Shown here: positions 15,848 through 26,028 of the stretch, one piece after another
Layout of the letters: every line of letters starts with the position of its first letter
Position numbering within the stretch: the first letter of the stretch is position 1
Origin: Granulicella rosea
Lineage (GTDB): Bacteria > Acidobacteriota > Terriglobia > Terriglobales > Acidobacteriaceae
Assembly (NCBI RefSeq): GCF_900188085.1
Contig: NZ_FZOU01000002.1
Location: 124,001 to 188,000 of the forward strand
Length of the DNA stretch: 64,000 bases
Reading direction: 5' to 3'
The notes under the pieces: generated by a model
Seen by the model: the letters and a program-made list of their open reading frames with translations, nothing else
What the model was told of the DNA's origin: nothing
The model's database searches: none
Made by a program: the position numbers and the translations under genes

Positions 15848-17107
15848 ATGGCCTCCATGTCCCTTGTCTCCACGATGAAATCGCTGACGGTCGCCCAGCG
15901 GCGCACCTTTACGGCCTGCTTTCTCGGCTGGACGCTCGATGCCTTCGACTTCTTCCTGCTGACGCTGTGCCTGACGTCGATCGCGGCGGACTTCCACGTG
16001 GGCCTGCCGCAGATCGCGGAGTCGCTCTTCTGGACGCAGGTGATGCGGCCGGTCGGCGCCTTCCTCTTCGGTACGATGGCGGAGAAGTATGGGCGGCGGC
16101 CGACGCTGATGCTGAACGTCGTCGCGTTCTCGATCTTCGAGCTGGCCTCGGCGTTCATGCCGGGTCTGCACAGCTTCCTGATCTGCCGCGCGCTCTTCGG
16201 GATTGCGATGGGTGGGGAGTGGGGCGTCGCCTCTGCGTTGGCGCTCGAGACGCTGCCGGCGGAGGGCCGGGGCTTCTTCTCCGGCCTGTTGCAGGAGGGA
16301 TACGTAACCGGCAACCTGCTGGCGGCGTTGCTCTTCGCGTTGCTGTTTCCGCATCTGCATGGCGTGGGCGTGTGGGCGCCGTGGCGGGTGATGTTCATGA
16401 TCGGCGCGCTGCCGTCGCTGCTGGCGTTTTACGTGCGGATGCACGTAAAGGAGTCGCCCGCGTGGGAGGAGAGCCGCGCGGCCAGGGCGAAGGCGCCGAA
16501 ACAGGGGCTGGACTGGAAGCTGATGCGCAGCTACCTACCGACCTTTCTGCTGCTGGTCGTGCTGATGACGGCGTTTACTTCGTTCAGCCACGGTAGCCAG
16601 GATCTCTACCCGGCGTTCCTGGGCAAGGTGTTGGGGCCGAAGAACATCGGCTTTGTGGTCGTGATTGCCAACCTGGGCGCGCTCTTCGGCGGTATCTGCT
16701 GCGGCACGTTGTCGGAGAAGTTCGGCCGCAAGCGCACGATCGTCTGCGCCGCGCTGCTGTCGATCCCGATGATCCCGCTGTGGGCGTACTCGCGCTCGGC
16801 GTGGATGCTGGCGCTCGGCGGCTTCCTGATGCAGTTCATGGTGCAGGGCGCCTGGGGAGTCATTCCGGCGCATCTGAACGAACTCTCGCCCGGCCCGGTG
16901 CGCGCGGTCTTTCCGGGCTTCGTCTACCAGCTTGGCAACCTGTTCTCGTCGCGGAACCAGCCGCTGCAGGCGAAGCTGGCAGCGCGTTATCCCGGTGGTC
17001 TACAGTTGGTGATGTCGGTGACGGTGCTGGTGGTGGCGCTGATCGTCGCCCTGCTGACCGGACTGGGACGCGAGGCCAAGGGCGCCGACCTGACGGTGGT
17101 CGATTAA
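15848..17107 (+). CDS. MFS transporter (metabolite:H+ symporter type)
   Basis: A 419-residue, 12-helix major facilitator protein. It begins TACFLGWTLDAFDFFLLTLCL, with the charged Asp in helix 1 typical of the lactate/sialate/aromatic-acid symporters. The loop 2-3 motif is GTMAEKYGRRPTLM, followed by RALFGIAMGGEWGVASALALE, and a second-half repeat of the loop motif is GTLSEKFGRKRTI. By family it imports an organic acid with protons; the exact substrate is not decidable. ATG 15857 is an alternative start. It stands alone on the plus strand. Confidence 0.9.
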   Translation: MASMSLVSTMKSLTVAQRRTFTACFLGWTLDAFDFFLLTLCLTSIAADFHVGLPQIAESLFWTQVMRPVGAFLFGTMAEKYGRRPTLMLNVVAFSIFELASAFMPGLHSFLICRALFGIAMGGEWGVASALALETLPAEGRGFFSGLLQEGYVTGNLLAALLFALLFPHLHGVGVWAPWRVMFMIGALPSLLAFYVRMHVKESPAWEESRAARAKAPKQGLDWKLMRSYLPTFLLLVVLMTAFTSFSHGSQDLYPAFLGKVLGPKNIGFVVVIANLGALFGGICCGTLSEKFGRKRTIVCAALLSIPMIPLWAYSRSAWMLALGGFLMQFMVQGAWGVIPAHLNELSPGPVRAVFPGFVYQLGNLFSSRNQPLQAKLAARYPGGLQLVMSVTVLVVALIVALLTGLGREAKGADLTVVD

Positions 17108-17267
17108 TCTGGCCCTCGATGTTTCGTCTTTGCTTTTCCTGTTTACCCTCCTTGCAGGAGGATCTGCTTTTAGCTGTTGCAGTTGCGCTTGTTTCGAGGA
17201 CCGGGCGGCAGTCCGACCGCACTCGACAGCCGCTGTACCGGGCGCCGGCATAGGGTAATCTGTCCGC

Positions 17268-18725
17268 ATGAGGATTCGGAAAATCGGCTTGATCCTGCTG
17301 TGCTGCTCCATGCTGTTTCTGTCGGACGCGATCGGCCTGTCCGCGCAGATGGCATCTCCACGGAATCAGGCTGCGGTGAACGCGGTCCTCCTGAGCGACG
17401 TGCACCTCGACCCGTTTCTTGACCCAAGCAAGGTCGAGCGGCTGCAGGCCTCGCCGATCGGCCAGTGGGATGCGATCCTGAGCGAGCCGAATGCTCCCGA
17501 CGCGGCCGAGCGCAACGCAGCCGTGCAGAAGGCCTGCGGCGCGCGTGGGCTGGATTCGTCCTATGCGCTGATGACCTCGACGCTCGCGGCGGCGAAGGCG
17601 CAGGCGGCCGGAGCGCGCTTCGTCATGGTCGGCGGCGACATGCTGGTCCATCAGTTCGACTGTCACTTCAAGACGATTCTCCCCGGCAAGACCGCGGCAG
17701 ATGAGGCCGAGTTCGCCGCGCGCACGGCGAACTTCGTCATGGCCAGCATCGATAAGACCTTTCCCGGAATCCCGATCTACAGCGCGCTGGGCAACAACGA
17801 CGTGGGCTGCGGAAACACGAAGCTGAACGTCCGCGATCCATTCCTCACGGGAACGGTCGACGCGGTCCTGCATGGTCTGCGCGGGGCGAGACCTGCGGAG
17901 CTGCGACAGGCGCGGCTGGACTACACGGAGGCCGGCTACTACACCCTGCGCATGGGCGGCGCGATGCGAGGCACGCGGCTGATCGTGATCGACGACACCT
18001 ACCTGCTCGAAAAGCACTACGACTGTACTGGTGCGAAGGAGTTCAAGGGCGGGGAGGAGCAGCTCGCCTTCCTGACGCGCGAACTCGACCGGGCGAAACG
18101 GCGCGGCGAGCACGTCTGGGTGCTCGGCCATGCGGCGCCCGGCGTGAACACCTTCGACACCTTCTCCAAGCTGAAGAACATGTGTACGGACGGGCAGTTG
18201 ACTCAATTTCTGCGCGACGACTCGCTGGCGAAGGTCATGCAGCGCTATCCGGCGCAGATTCGGCTTGGCCTCTTCGCGCATTCGCACATGGACGAGTTGC
18301 GCCTGCTGCCTGCCGCAGGTGGCGGAGTTCCGGTAAAGATCCTCTCGTCGATCTCGCCTGTAAACGGCAATCTGCCGGCCTTCGTGACGGCCAAAGTAAA
18401 CCCCAGAACGGCTACGCTGGTCGATTACACGCTCTATACCGGCTCGAACGTGACCGGTGCGGCGGAGGATTGGACGCGCGCGTACCGGTTTGGAGAGAGC
18501 TTTCACGAGCCGGATTTTTCGGCGCGATCGCTGGCGGAGTTGGTGGGGCGACTCCAGGCAGACCCCGCGGCGGAGTCTCCCGAGAGCCAGGCGCTTGTGA
18601 AGTTCTACGGCCCCGGCATCACGCCATCGCCGCTGGAGACAATCTGGCCCGCCTTCGCCTGTCTCGTGAACCATTACGACGAGGCCGGCTTCAAGGCTTG
18701 TTTCTGCAAGGCGGAGAAGCCGTAG
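17268..18725 (+). CDS. Secreted metallophosphoesterase (acid sphingomyelinase-like)
   Basis: A 485-residue protein with an N-terminal signal (IGLILLCCSMLFLSDAIGLSAQ). All metallophosphoesterase motifs are visible: LLSDVHLDPF (DxH), VMVGGDMLVHQ (GGD), SALGNNDVGC (GNND/H), LGHAAPG, and GLFAHSHMDEL (GHxH-like). Spacing and the late Cys-rich end (CLVNHYDEAGFKACFCK) resemble eukaryotic-type acid sphingomyelin phosphodiesterases. It probably hydrolyses a phosphodiester or phosphomonoester outside the inner membrane; substrate unknown. Confidence 0.85.
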   Translation: MRIRKIGLILLCCSMLFLSDAIGLSAQMASPRNQAAVNAVLLSDVHLDPFLDPSKVERLQASPIGQWDAILSEPNAPDAAERNAAVQKACGARGLDSSYALMTSTLAAAKAQAAGARFVMVGGDMLVHQFDCHFKTILPGKTAADEAEFAARTANFVMASIDKTFPGIPIYSALGNNDVGCGNTKLNVRDPFLTGTVDAVLHGLRGARPAELRQARLDYTEAGYYTLRMGGAMRGTRLIVIDDTYLLEKHYDCTGAKEFKGGEEQLAFLTRELDRAKRRGEHVWVLGHAAPGVNTFDTFSKLKNMCTDGQLTQFLRDDSLAKVMQRYPAQIRLGLFAHSHMDELRLLPAAGGGVPVKILSSISPVNGNLPAFVTAKVNPRTATLVDYTLYTGSNVTGAAEDWTRAYRFGESFHEPDFSARSLAELVGRLQADPAAESPESQALVKFYGPGITPSPLETIWPAFACLVNHYDEAGFKACFCKAEKP

Positions 18726-18768
18726 TAGACCATCGGAATCATGTCTCGGAATCGAGACGTCGAACGCC

Positions 18769-21513
18769 TTATTTTGTGTCGGGCTTTGCCGTGGAGGCAG
18801 TGGTCGGGTTTGCTGCCTTCGTCGTTCCGTGTTTCGCGGCGGTTGGGTCGGTGGGCAAAGGCAGAATCGGCAGGTTCACCTGCTGGACCTTCTCCGGGTC
18901 GTCACGCAGCTTCAGGTAGAGCAGTCCGGCGGTGGGGTGCGGTACCGGCAGCATCTGGTCGACAAAGCCCTCCGGCACCGGTGCCGGCTGGGTGAAGGCC
19001 GGGTCGGCCGAGACCGAGTCGATCAGGTAGAGACTCGAACCCGAGAGCTGGCAGGGCTTGGTGACGTCGGTCGCGCAATGAAGCTGGTCGAGCGTCGGCA
19101 GGCGAACCATCGTCGCCAGCGGCAACCACTCGCCGCCCGTGCCGTCGTTCGTGACAGCGCGCAGACGCAGCGGCCCGAAGGCCGAGGTGCCGAAGGTCTT
19201 CAGCGGGTCGAGTGTCGCAAGAATGGTGTGCGCGTCCTGCAGGATCAGCGAGCCCGCGCCCACGCTCAGGCTCGTGTGCAGCGAGTCGTCCGCGTTCGCG
19301 ACCTCGATCTGCTCGTTTCTCGGGAAGCTGGACGGCGATTTAAGGAAAAAAACGAGTTGGTCGCCAAGCGGCAGGTCGTCCGGGCTGGCCAGCGTGATGG
19401 GCGAGGGCGCGGCCTGGGCAGGAGGCTGGATGCGTCGACTCAGGATCGTCACCGATGGACGCGAGGCCTCGATGATGACCGGCGCCTCCAGCGTACGTCC
19501 GTCGCGCAGTTCGACCTTTGCGGTCAGCTTTTCGCCCGCCTTGAACGGAGGAACCTTGGCGTCCTTCGGGAGCGTAACGGTCAGCGAGCCTGTCGAGCTG
19601 CCCGCGGAGGCGTCGACCGGCTCCAGCTTCAGCGAGTTGAGTACGACCTCTTTCACCTGATCCAGACTCGTCCCGGTGAGCGCGGCCGAGACATCGCCCG
19701 CGTGCATGCGGACGCTCTCGATCTTCGCCGGCTCGGAGAAGGTCTTTGTGCCCAACTGGTCGGGCTTCGGCTGGCCGAACTGCTGGATGGCGAGTTGGAT
19801 CGTGCCGGGCGTCGCGGCATGCTGCAGATTCAGGGTCAGGTCGACCGGCTGCGCTTCGTTCGTAGCCGGAGGTGGCTCCTTGGCGCTATCGACCAGGGTG
19901 GGCGTCGCGAGCTTCCATTCGGCCTTCAGGTCGCCCGGCTCCACGCCGATGGACTGAATGCAGGCCGTGCCCGTGGAGGTTAACAAAAGGTGATTGGGCT
20001 GGCCGACGATCAGCACGGCTGGGGTCTGCGGCGTGGGCACGATCTTCCAGCCTTCGCCCGGCACGCGCTGGACATTTAATACAGGTCCGGTGAAGTTGTC
20101 GAAGCCCCACTTGCCTTGAACCGTCGCCTGCACGACCACGCCTGGCGGAGCCGACGAGATTTCGGGCTTCTTCGCATCGGTCATGTCGCTGGCAGGCTTC
20201 GGCTCCGGCTGACCGTCGATATGAATCGTGACGGGCTTTGCCTCTGGCTGAGATTGCTTGTACTCCGGTGCGCCCAGGAGGTTGGGCATATCCGGCTGCT
20301 TCTTCGCATCCGGATTTGGCAGCTCGCGCCGCGCTTTGTCGTCGGTGGGAAGAATGGCGAGCCCCCCGCGGAAGGCGTCCGGGTAAAGCGGAATGTCGGT
20401 CGGCTCGCCCTTCGCGACGTTCTGCGGCTCGATGTGGAGCGCGAGATCATGGGCGAAGGCAGTGGAAAAGACGAGCGGAGCGCCCTCGACCGGCAGCACC
20501 ATCTTGGTGTCGAGCAGGCAGGAGATGTGCTTTGGATCGGTAGGGCGCAACGGCGGCAGTACCGCCTTCTGCACGCCGGGCAGCCCGATCACGATGACCG
20601 ACTTCGGGTTGTGGAAGCTCGGCGCGGCGTTCAGCCGCAGGTTCAGGCTCTCGTGCTCAGGAAACGCGATGGCCGGGATGTACTGATACTGCGCGGTGTG
20701 CAGCGTGCTGGTCAGGCGCACCAGGTCCACGATGGCGCCCACGTACGCGGAGTACACGCCGGCTCCGGCCATCTGCGTATACGACGCCTGGTTAATGAAG
20801 TCCGACCCCGGCCCATTCGAAAGCGCCGTCACGATGGACTGCCCGTGGCCGTCATCGAGCAGGGTCTGGGTTCCGGTCTGAGTCAGGCAGTTGTACTGCT
20901 GATCGACAGGTTTCTTAAAGCAGTCCGGGTTCGGCTTCAGGTTCAGCGTGCGGGCCAGCAGGTTGCTATGGTCGGCGAGCGCCTTTTCGTCTCCAGGCGG
21001 GACATTCTTCATCTCGGCGAGATACTTCTCGATGCGTGCCTGCTCGAATCCGGCCTCGGTTAGATCCTGTGAGGCGCGGACGAAGATGCCGGGGCGGCCC
21101 TTGACCGCCGACCGCAGCGTGCTGAAGTCGCCGCCTGTCTCGGGCGCCAGCAGCAACAGCGCCTGCTGAGCGTCCTTGGGAACGGTGATCGTCACGCCCT
21201 CATCCTTCACCTTCTTGTCCCAGGTTTGGATGCGGATGAACCAGTTATCGGGCGGGGGATTGGTCGTGCCGCGTAAAAACACGGCTACCAATAAATAGTG
21301 AACCGACTGCGTCGGCGGCAGGTCGGCGTGCAGCCAGAGCTGATCCCCCTCCTGCAGATTCGGCACCATGGAGATGGGCAGCGCGGCGCCGTCGCGTGTG
21401 ACGCGCACATCGATCTTCGGACCCGTCAGGTCGAATCGCGCAGGGTCGGCGAACGCACAGGCGGCGGAGAGAAGCAGCGCAACGATCGTCAGGCGATGGA
21501 ACGTCTTAGCCAT
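18769..21513 (-). CDS. Large secreted protein of unknown function
   Basis: A 914-residue protein with a signal peptide ending in LLSAACAFADP. I do not recognise a named family. It is rich in beta-strand-like, Ig-type stretches and Pro/Lys linkers (for example IHIDGQPEPKPASD and TLPKDAKVPPFKAGEKLTAKVELRDGRTLEAPV), suggesting several beta-sandwich modules. Few cysteines are present: one in NPDCFKKPVDQQYNCL, one in ISCLLD and a late pair in LHCATDVTKPCQ. It is a periplasmic, outer-membrane or exported scaffold-like protein by inference. It is encoded on the same strand 65 bases downstream of the MacB-like ATPase gene. Confidence 0.7.
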   Translation of the reverse strand: MAKTFHRLTIVALLLSAACAFADPARFDLTGPKIDVRVTRDGAALPISMVPNLQEGDQLWLHADLPPTQSVHYLLVAVFLRGTTNPPPDNWFIRIQTWDKKVKDEGVTITVPKDAQQALLLLAPETGGDFSTLRSAVKGRPGIFVRASQDLTEAGFEQARIEKYLAEMKNVPPGDEKALADHSNLLARTLNLKPNPDCFKKPVDQQYNCLTQTGTQTLLDDGHGQSIVTALSNGPGSDFINQASYTQMAGAGVYSAYVGAIVDLVRLTSTLHTAQYQYIPAIAFPEHESLNLRLNAAPSFHNPKSVIVIGLPGVQKAVLPPLRPTDPKHISCLLDTKMVLPVEGAPLVFSTAFAHDLALHIEPQNVAKGEPTDIPLYPDAFRGGLAILPTDDKARRELPNPDAKKQPDMPNLLGAPEYKQSQPEAKPVTIHIDGQPEPKPASDMTDAKKPEISSAPPGVVVQATVQGKWGFDNFTGPVLNVQRVPGEGWKIVPTPQTPAVLIVGQPNHLLLTSTGTACIQSIGVEPGDLKAEWKLATPTLVDSAKEPPPATNEAQPVDLTLNLQHAATPGTIQLAIQQFGQPKPDQLGTKTFSEPAKIESVRMHAGDVSAALTGTSLDQVKEVVLNSLKLEPVDASAGSSTGSLTVTLPKDAKVPPFKAGEKLTAKVELRDGRTLEAPVIIEASRPSVTILSRRIQPPAQAAPSPITLASPDDLPLGDQLVFFLKSPSSFPRNEQIEVANADDSLHTSLSVGAGSLILQDAHTILATLDPLKTFGTSAFGPLRLRAVTNDGTGGEWLPLATMVRLPTLDQLHCATDVTKPCQLSGSSLYLIDSVSADPAFTQPAPVPEGFVDQMLPVPHPTAGLLYLKLRDDPEKVQQVNLPILPLPTDPTAAKHGTTKAANPTTASTAKPDTK

Positions 21514-21578
21514 GTCCTCAGTTTAGACGCACGCCGGGGCCTCAGAGTTTGAATCGTCCTGTGAACTTCGTACCCACA

Positions 21579-22397
21579 TTAGTAGTTCGTCAGCGGCGGC
21601 GCATTCGCAAGGCGGGCCTCGATGGCCGAGCGGTCGCGGGTGGAGAGTCGGTCGCTGGCGACGACGCCGTCGCGAATCGTCACCACGCGGTGCGCATATT
21701 CGGCGATGTCCGGCTCGTGCGTGACCAGGATGATGGTGTTGCCCTGCGCGTGCAGATCGTCGAAGAGGCCCATGATCTCGTCGCCGGTGCGGGAGTCGAG
21801 GTTACCGGTCGGCTCGTCAGCCAGGATAATGCTGGGCCGGTTGACCAGCGCGCGGGCGATCGCCACGCGCTGGCGCTGACCGCCGGATAACTCGTTCGGC
21901 TTGTGCATCATGCGGGTGCCGAGGTTTACCGACTGCAGCACCTCCTTCGCACGGATGGTCCGCTCCGCCGCAGGCGTGCCGTTGTAGATCAGCGGCAGCT
22001 CGACGTTGTGGAGCGACGTGGCGCGCGCCAGCAGGTTGAAGGTCTGGAAGACGAAGCCGATCTCCTTGTTGCGGATGCGGGCAAGCTGATCGTCGTTCAG
22101 CTCGGAGACGTTGTGCCCATTCAGCCAGTACTTGCCCACCGTCGGCGAGTCCAAACAGCCCAGCAGGTTCATCAGGGTCGACTTACCCGAGCCGGACGGA
22201 CCCATGATTGCGACATACTCATTATGGCGGATGCGCAGATTGACGCCGCGCAGCGCATGCACCTGCTGGTCGCCCATCTCGTAGGTCTTCCACAGGTTGC
22301 TGGTCACAATGACGTCGCCCTCCTGCGGGCCGTCCGCGTTGACCAGGCTCAGGTCCTGCGGCGTGGGTTCGATCGTGGCTGCGGGTTCTTGGGACAT
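21579..22397 (-). CDS. ABC transporter ATPase, MacB/LolD type
   Basis: A 272-residue stand-alone nucleotide-binding subunit. It has Walker [11 protein letters not shown]-loop VFQTFNLL, signature [15 protein letters not shown], Walker [13 protein letters not shown] and the switch His in LVTHEPD. This DEPTGNLD form with [14 protein letters not shown] is typical of the MacB/LolD/FtsE group (type VII, mechanotransmission). It is 39 bases downstream of a MacA-like adaptor and probably in one operon, but no FtsX-like permease gene lies next to it, so the partner permease must be elsewhere. Confidence 0.92.
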   Translation of the reverse strand: MSQEPAATIEPTPQDLSLVNADGPQEGDVIVTSNLWKTYEMGDQQVHALRGVNLRIRHNEYVAIMGPSGSGKSTLMNLLGCLDSPTVGKYWLNGHNVSELNDDQLARIRNKEIGFVFQTFNLLARATSLHNVELPLIYNGTPAAERTIRAKEVLQSVNLGTRMMHKPNELSGGQRQRVAIARALVNRPSIILADEPTGNLDSRTGDEIMGLFDDLHAQGNTIILVTHEPDIAEYAHRVVTIRDGVVASDRLSTRDRSAIEARLANAPPLTNY

Positions 22398-22436
22398 CGG
22401 TCTCTCCGGTTTTGCAACTGCGGGGTTGGAGGCTGC

Positions 22437-23849
22437 TTATGCTTTGGATGCGTCCGGCGTCGTATCGACGGAGTTATCCGGTTTGACGGTCGTGCCGCTG
22501 GTGAGCGCACGAAGAATCTTGTAGCGGCCCGTAACGATCGTATCGCCCGCCTTGACGCCGCTAAGCACCTCGATATCGGTCGTTCCGGTCACGCCGGTCG
22601 AGACCGGAACGAAGCTGGCGCGGAACTTCTTGCCCTCGGGCTTCAGAATATAGACGCCCTGCACGAGCACAGGCTTCGTCTTCGCGGCGGGTTCGGAGCT
22701 GGGCGTGGCCTTCACCTTGCCGTCGTGCTGTTCGAGCACCGCCTCCGCGGCGATGTCGCGCTGCACCAGCGCCTGGATCGGCAGGGTGAGAGCGTCGGGC
22801 TTGTGCGCGGTGGTGATCTTCGCGGTGGTCGAAAGCCCGGGCCGCAACTCGTCGAGATCGGCGCCGCCGGGAACGGCATCGACGGTGACGACGACCTTGA
22901 AGTCCTTCGCCTCCTCCGTGCCGGTCGTGCTCTGGCTGGTGGCGATGCCGGTCGTACGCAGCAGCGCCTGGTCGCCAACCTCGGTTACGTGGCCCTTGAA
23001 CAGCCGGCCGGGCAGGGCGTCGACGCTGACATCGACCGTCTGCCCCAGCCGCACGTTGACGATGTCGGTCTCGTCGACCTTCACCTCGGCGGTGATGACG
23101 GACATGTCGGCAAGCGTCATCAGGGTGGAACCCTCGGCGTTCTGGATGCCGACGACGACCGTCTCGCCCTCGCGGACGGGCACGTTGGTGACGAGGCCGT
23201 CGAAGGGCGCGCGGCTGACGGTCTTGTCGAGCGCGTCGAAGTTCGAACGCTGGCTGGCGACGGCCTGGTTCACCTTCGCGATCTGCGAGTTGGTCTGCGC
23301 CTTCGCCTGGTCGAGCGCGGCCTGCCGCTGCTGCAATGTGGCGGCGGAGACGTCGATCGCCATCTTCTTCGCGTCAAAGTCCTGCTTGGCGATCAGTTTC
23401 TCGTCATAGAGCGCCTTGGCGCGGGTGTAGTCGAACTGCTTCTGTTCGAGGTCGGCCTTGGCGGCGGCTATGTTGGCGACGGCGGTCTGCTCGGCGGCTT
23501 TGAACGACTCGACGTCGGTGCGGGAGGAGACGATGGTCGCCTGCTGAGCCGCGACCGTAGCCGTCGGCTGCACGTTTTCGACCGTCGCAAGCACCGCGCC
23601 AGCCTTCACATGGTCGCCTTCCTTCACGTTCAGGTGCGTGATGCGTCCGAAGGAGGTCGCGCCGACGTTGACGTAGGTCTTCGGCTTGATCTGGCCGGTG
23701 CCGCTGACGACGGAGACGAGATCCTCACGCGCGACGACCGAAGTGGTGACCTTGACGATGCCAGCCTGGGCGTGGAAGTACGCGCCCGCGGAGACGCCCG
23801 CTACGATCAGGACGCCGCCTGTAATCAGAAGAATCTTCTTGATGCTCAT
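22437..23849 (-). CDS. MacA/HlyD-family periplasmic adaptor
   Basis: A 470-residue membrane fusion protein with an N-terminal anchor (ILLITGGVLIVAGVSAGAYF). The lipoyl halves are GRITHLNVKEGDHVKAGAVLATVENV and FDGLVTNVPVREGETVVVG, flanking a long Ala/Gln-rich coiled-coil hairpin (about residues 95-200). A beta-barrel and membrane-proximal domain follow (VLVQGVYILKPEGKKFRASFVPVSTGVTGTTDIEVLSG). ATG 23849 is preferred; a TTG at 23873 is the only upstream option. Such adaptors link an inner-membrane pump to a TolC-type channel. Gene order adaptor-ATPase without permease is unusual. Confidence 0.9.
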   Translation of the reverse strand: MSIKKILLITGGVLIVAGVSAGAYFHAQAGIVKVTTSVVAREDLVSVVSGTGQIKPKTYVNVGATSFGRITHLNVKEGDHVKAGAVLATVENVQPTATVAAQQATIVSSRTDVESFKAAEQTAVANIAAAKADLEQKQFDYTRAKALYDEKLIAKQDFDAKKMAIDVSAATLQQRQAALDQAKAQTNSQIAKVNQAVASQRSNFDALDKTVSRAPFDGLVTNVPVREGETVVVGIQNAEGSTLMTLADMSVITAEVKVDETDIVNVRLGQTVDVSVDALPGRLFKGHVTEVGDQALLRTTGIATSQSTTGTEEAKDFKVVVTVDAVPGGADLDELRPGLSTTAKITTAHKPDALTLPIQALVQRDIAAEAVLEQHDGKVKATPSSEPAAKTKPVLVQGVYILKPEGKKFRASFVPVSTGVTGTTDIEVLSGVKAGDTIVTGRYKILRALTSGTTVKPDNSVDTTPDASKA

Positions 23850-24067
23850 AAGGTCGAATGATCTTTCGTTCAAAGGAGATACGCAGGGTCGATCCCGGCG
23901 GTTCCGTGCCTGGGCCGGTTTTCGCGAAACTAAATTTTCGACCCAAATCCATGTCGCGGCCAGATGTCTTTTTCAGACTGCGAACGTCTAACGATCACGG
24001 AATCCAGATTGGGTCTTTGACTTCAGATTCTAGCAGTCATTATCCATCTGCCGATGCGGTCTGAGGT

Positions 24068-24096
24068 TTGTCTGTTGCCCCGTTTGGGCCTACAAT
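24068..24096 (+). promoter_or_regulatory. Sigma-70-like promoter for the GWxTD gene
   Basis: TTGTCT (24068-24073) and TACAAT (24091-24096) are separated by 17 bases. Transcription would start near 24103, shortly before AGGAG (24112-24116) and ATG 24128. Confidence 0.5.
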
Positions 24097-24127
24097 CTTC
24101 AGTATCTATAGGAGTGTTTGTACCGCT

Positions 24128-25885
24128 ATGACCAGATTGCGCCTTTCCTTTGTGAATCCCCTCGTTCTGTCGCTGGCTCTTGCCGGGGGAAGTGCGCTTG
24201 CGGCCCAGACAACCCAGACGAATAACCAGAGCACTGCTCCGATCCCGGTCCAGCCGGATGGCGTCAACAAAGCCCCCGCCATCACCGAGAAGCCCGACCC
24301 GACCAAGCGCCGGCTCTCCGATAAGGAGCGCTTTCAGCAGCAGAAGGACCTGAAGGGCGAACTTCACGGATCGTACAAGACCTGGGTCGACCAGGACGTC
24401 CGGTGGATCATCACGGACGAAGAACTCTCTGCCTTCAAGCATCTGAGCAACGACGAGGAGCGCGACCAGTTTATCGAGAACTTCTGGCTGCGTCGCAACC
24501 CGAACCCGGATTCGCCCGACAACGAGTATCGCGAAGAGCATTACGCCCGCATTGCCTATGCGAATGAACACTTTGCGGCCGGTAAGGCAGGCTGGCGCAC
24601 GGATCGCGGCCACATCTATATTGCATACGGCAAGGCCGACAGCATCGACTCCCATCCGAGCGGCGGAAATTACGAGCGCCCGATGGAAGAGGGCGGCGGC
24701 AGCACCTCGACCTATCCTTTTGAGGTCTGGCACTATCGCTATCTCGAAGGCATCGGCGACAACATCGACATTGAGTTCGTCGACACCTGCATGTGCGGCG
24801 ACTATCACATGACGATCGACCGCTCGGAGAAAGACGCGCTGAAGTACGTTCCTGGCGCCGGCGAGACGATGGCCGAGCAGAATGGTCAGGCGAAGAAGGC
24901 AGACCGCTTCAACGGCGGTGGTCTGGAGCAGCTTGGCGCGGGCCCCGGCCAGTCCAACAATCAGACGAAGCAGTTCGACCGTCTCGACCGTGCGGCGAAA
25001 CTAATGGCCCCGCCGGTGATCAAGTTCAAGGATCTCGAGTCCTTCATGGTCTCGTCGAAGATCCTTACCGGACCGCCCTTCCTCTTCGACGTTCGAACCG
25101 ACTACGTGAAGGTGACGAACGATACGGTGCTGGTGCCGCTCACGCTTCAGATTCATAACAAAGACGTTACCTTCAATACCAAGGAAGGCGTCTCGATGGG
25201 CACGGTCAATATTCTTGGCCGCGTGTCGAATCTGAACCATCGGGCCATCCAGACCTTCGAGGATACGGTTGCAGTACAGGTGCCGAGCGAGTTGCTCCCT
25301 CGCACCCTGAACAATGTTTCGGTCTACTGGAAGTCGCTGCCGCTACGTCCGGGCCTCTACAAGATCGACATCGTCATCAAGGACGTCAACAATCCAGATC
25401 ACGTCGGCCGCTGGCAGCGCAGCATCAACGTGCCGAAGTTCGACGACGATCGCCTGGGTCACTCCTCGCTGATTCTTGCCGACGTGATGGAGCGCGTTCC
25501 GTCGAAGGATATCGGCGCGGGTAACTTCGTTATCGGCAACACCCGGCTTCGTCCGCGTGTGCCGACCGGGCCTGCTGTGCCGATCGTCTTCCACCGCAAT
25601 CAGAATCTGAACTTCTGGATGCAGGTCTACAACCTCGGCATCGGCGACAACAAGCAGAACGGCGCTACCATCGAGTACCAGATCGAGGATCTCGCGACGA
25701 ATAAGAACATTCTGGATTCGAAGGAGTTGACCAGCAAGCTCAGCCCGAACGCCGACCAGGTAACGCTCGAGAAGAGCATGCCGCTCGCCAGCCTGCAACC
25801 GGGCAAGTATATGGTTACGATCAAAATCAACGATGGCGTGACAAAGCAGGAGACTGCGGAGTCCGCTCCATTTACAGTAGATTGA
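24128..25885 (+). CDS. GWxTD domain-containing secreted protein
   Basis: A 585-residue protein with a signal peptide (PLVLSLALAGGSALAAQ). A GWxTD domain spans roughly residues 80-230: RWIITDEELSAFKHLSNDEERDQFIENFWLRRNP, then AGWRTDRGHIYIAYGKAD, the segment that names the family, and FEVWHYRYLEGIG. The C-terminal half is rich in beta-strands and resembles the uncharacterised C-terminal region common in acidobacterial members. Function is unknown; the domain is widespread in Acidobacteriota. The downstream gene may start within its stop codon (TGATG). Confidence 0.88.
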   Translation: MTRLRLSFVNPLVLSLALAGGSALAAQTTQTNNQSTAPIPVQPDGVNKAPAITEKPDPTKRRLSDKERFQQQKDLKGELHGSYKTWVDQDVRWIITDEELSAFKHLSNDEERDQFIENFWLRRNPNPDSPDNEYREEHYARIAYANEHFAAGKAGWRTDRGHIYIAYGKADSIDSHPSGGNYERPMEEGGGSTSTYPFEVWHYRYLEGIGDNIDIEFVDTCMCGDYHMTIDRSEKDALKYVPGAGETMAEQNGQAKKADRFNGGGLEQLGAGPGQSNNQTKQFDRLDRAAKLMAPPVIKFKDLESFMVSSKILTGPPFLFDVRTDYVKVTNDTVLVPLTLQIHNKDVTFNTKEGVSMGTVNILGRVSNLNHRAIQTFEDTVAVQVPSELLPRTLNNVSVYWKSLPLRPGLYKIDIVIKDVNNPDHVGRWQRSINVPKFDDDRLGHSSLILADVMERVPSKDIGAGNFVIGNTRLRPRVPTGPAVPIVFHRNQNLNFWMQVYNLGIGDNKQNGATIEYQIEDLATNKNILDSKELTSKLSPNADQVTLEKSMPLASLQPGKYMVTIKINDGVTKQETAESAPFTVD

Positions 25886-26028
25886 TGATCAGGCAGAAGA
25901 TGCCGGGCGGATCCATGGTTACGCGGATGGAAGGCGATAGCCGGGGCTCGGTATCCTCTGGACACCACCCGAACTGGGTGGTTGCAGCACTTTTCGGAGA
26001 AGGCCAACGACGCACAGGTGAGCGTACT

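Noticed and set aside
21903-23861. Long open frame on the plus strand antisense to the adaptor and ATPase genes
   Set aside because: Antisense frame produced by high GC; no recognisable domain, while the minus strand carries clear family motifs.
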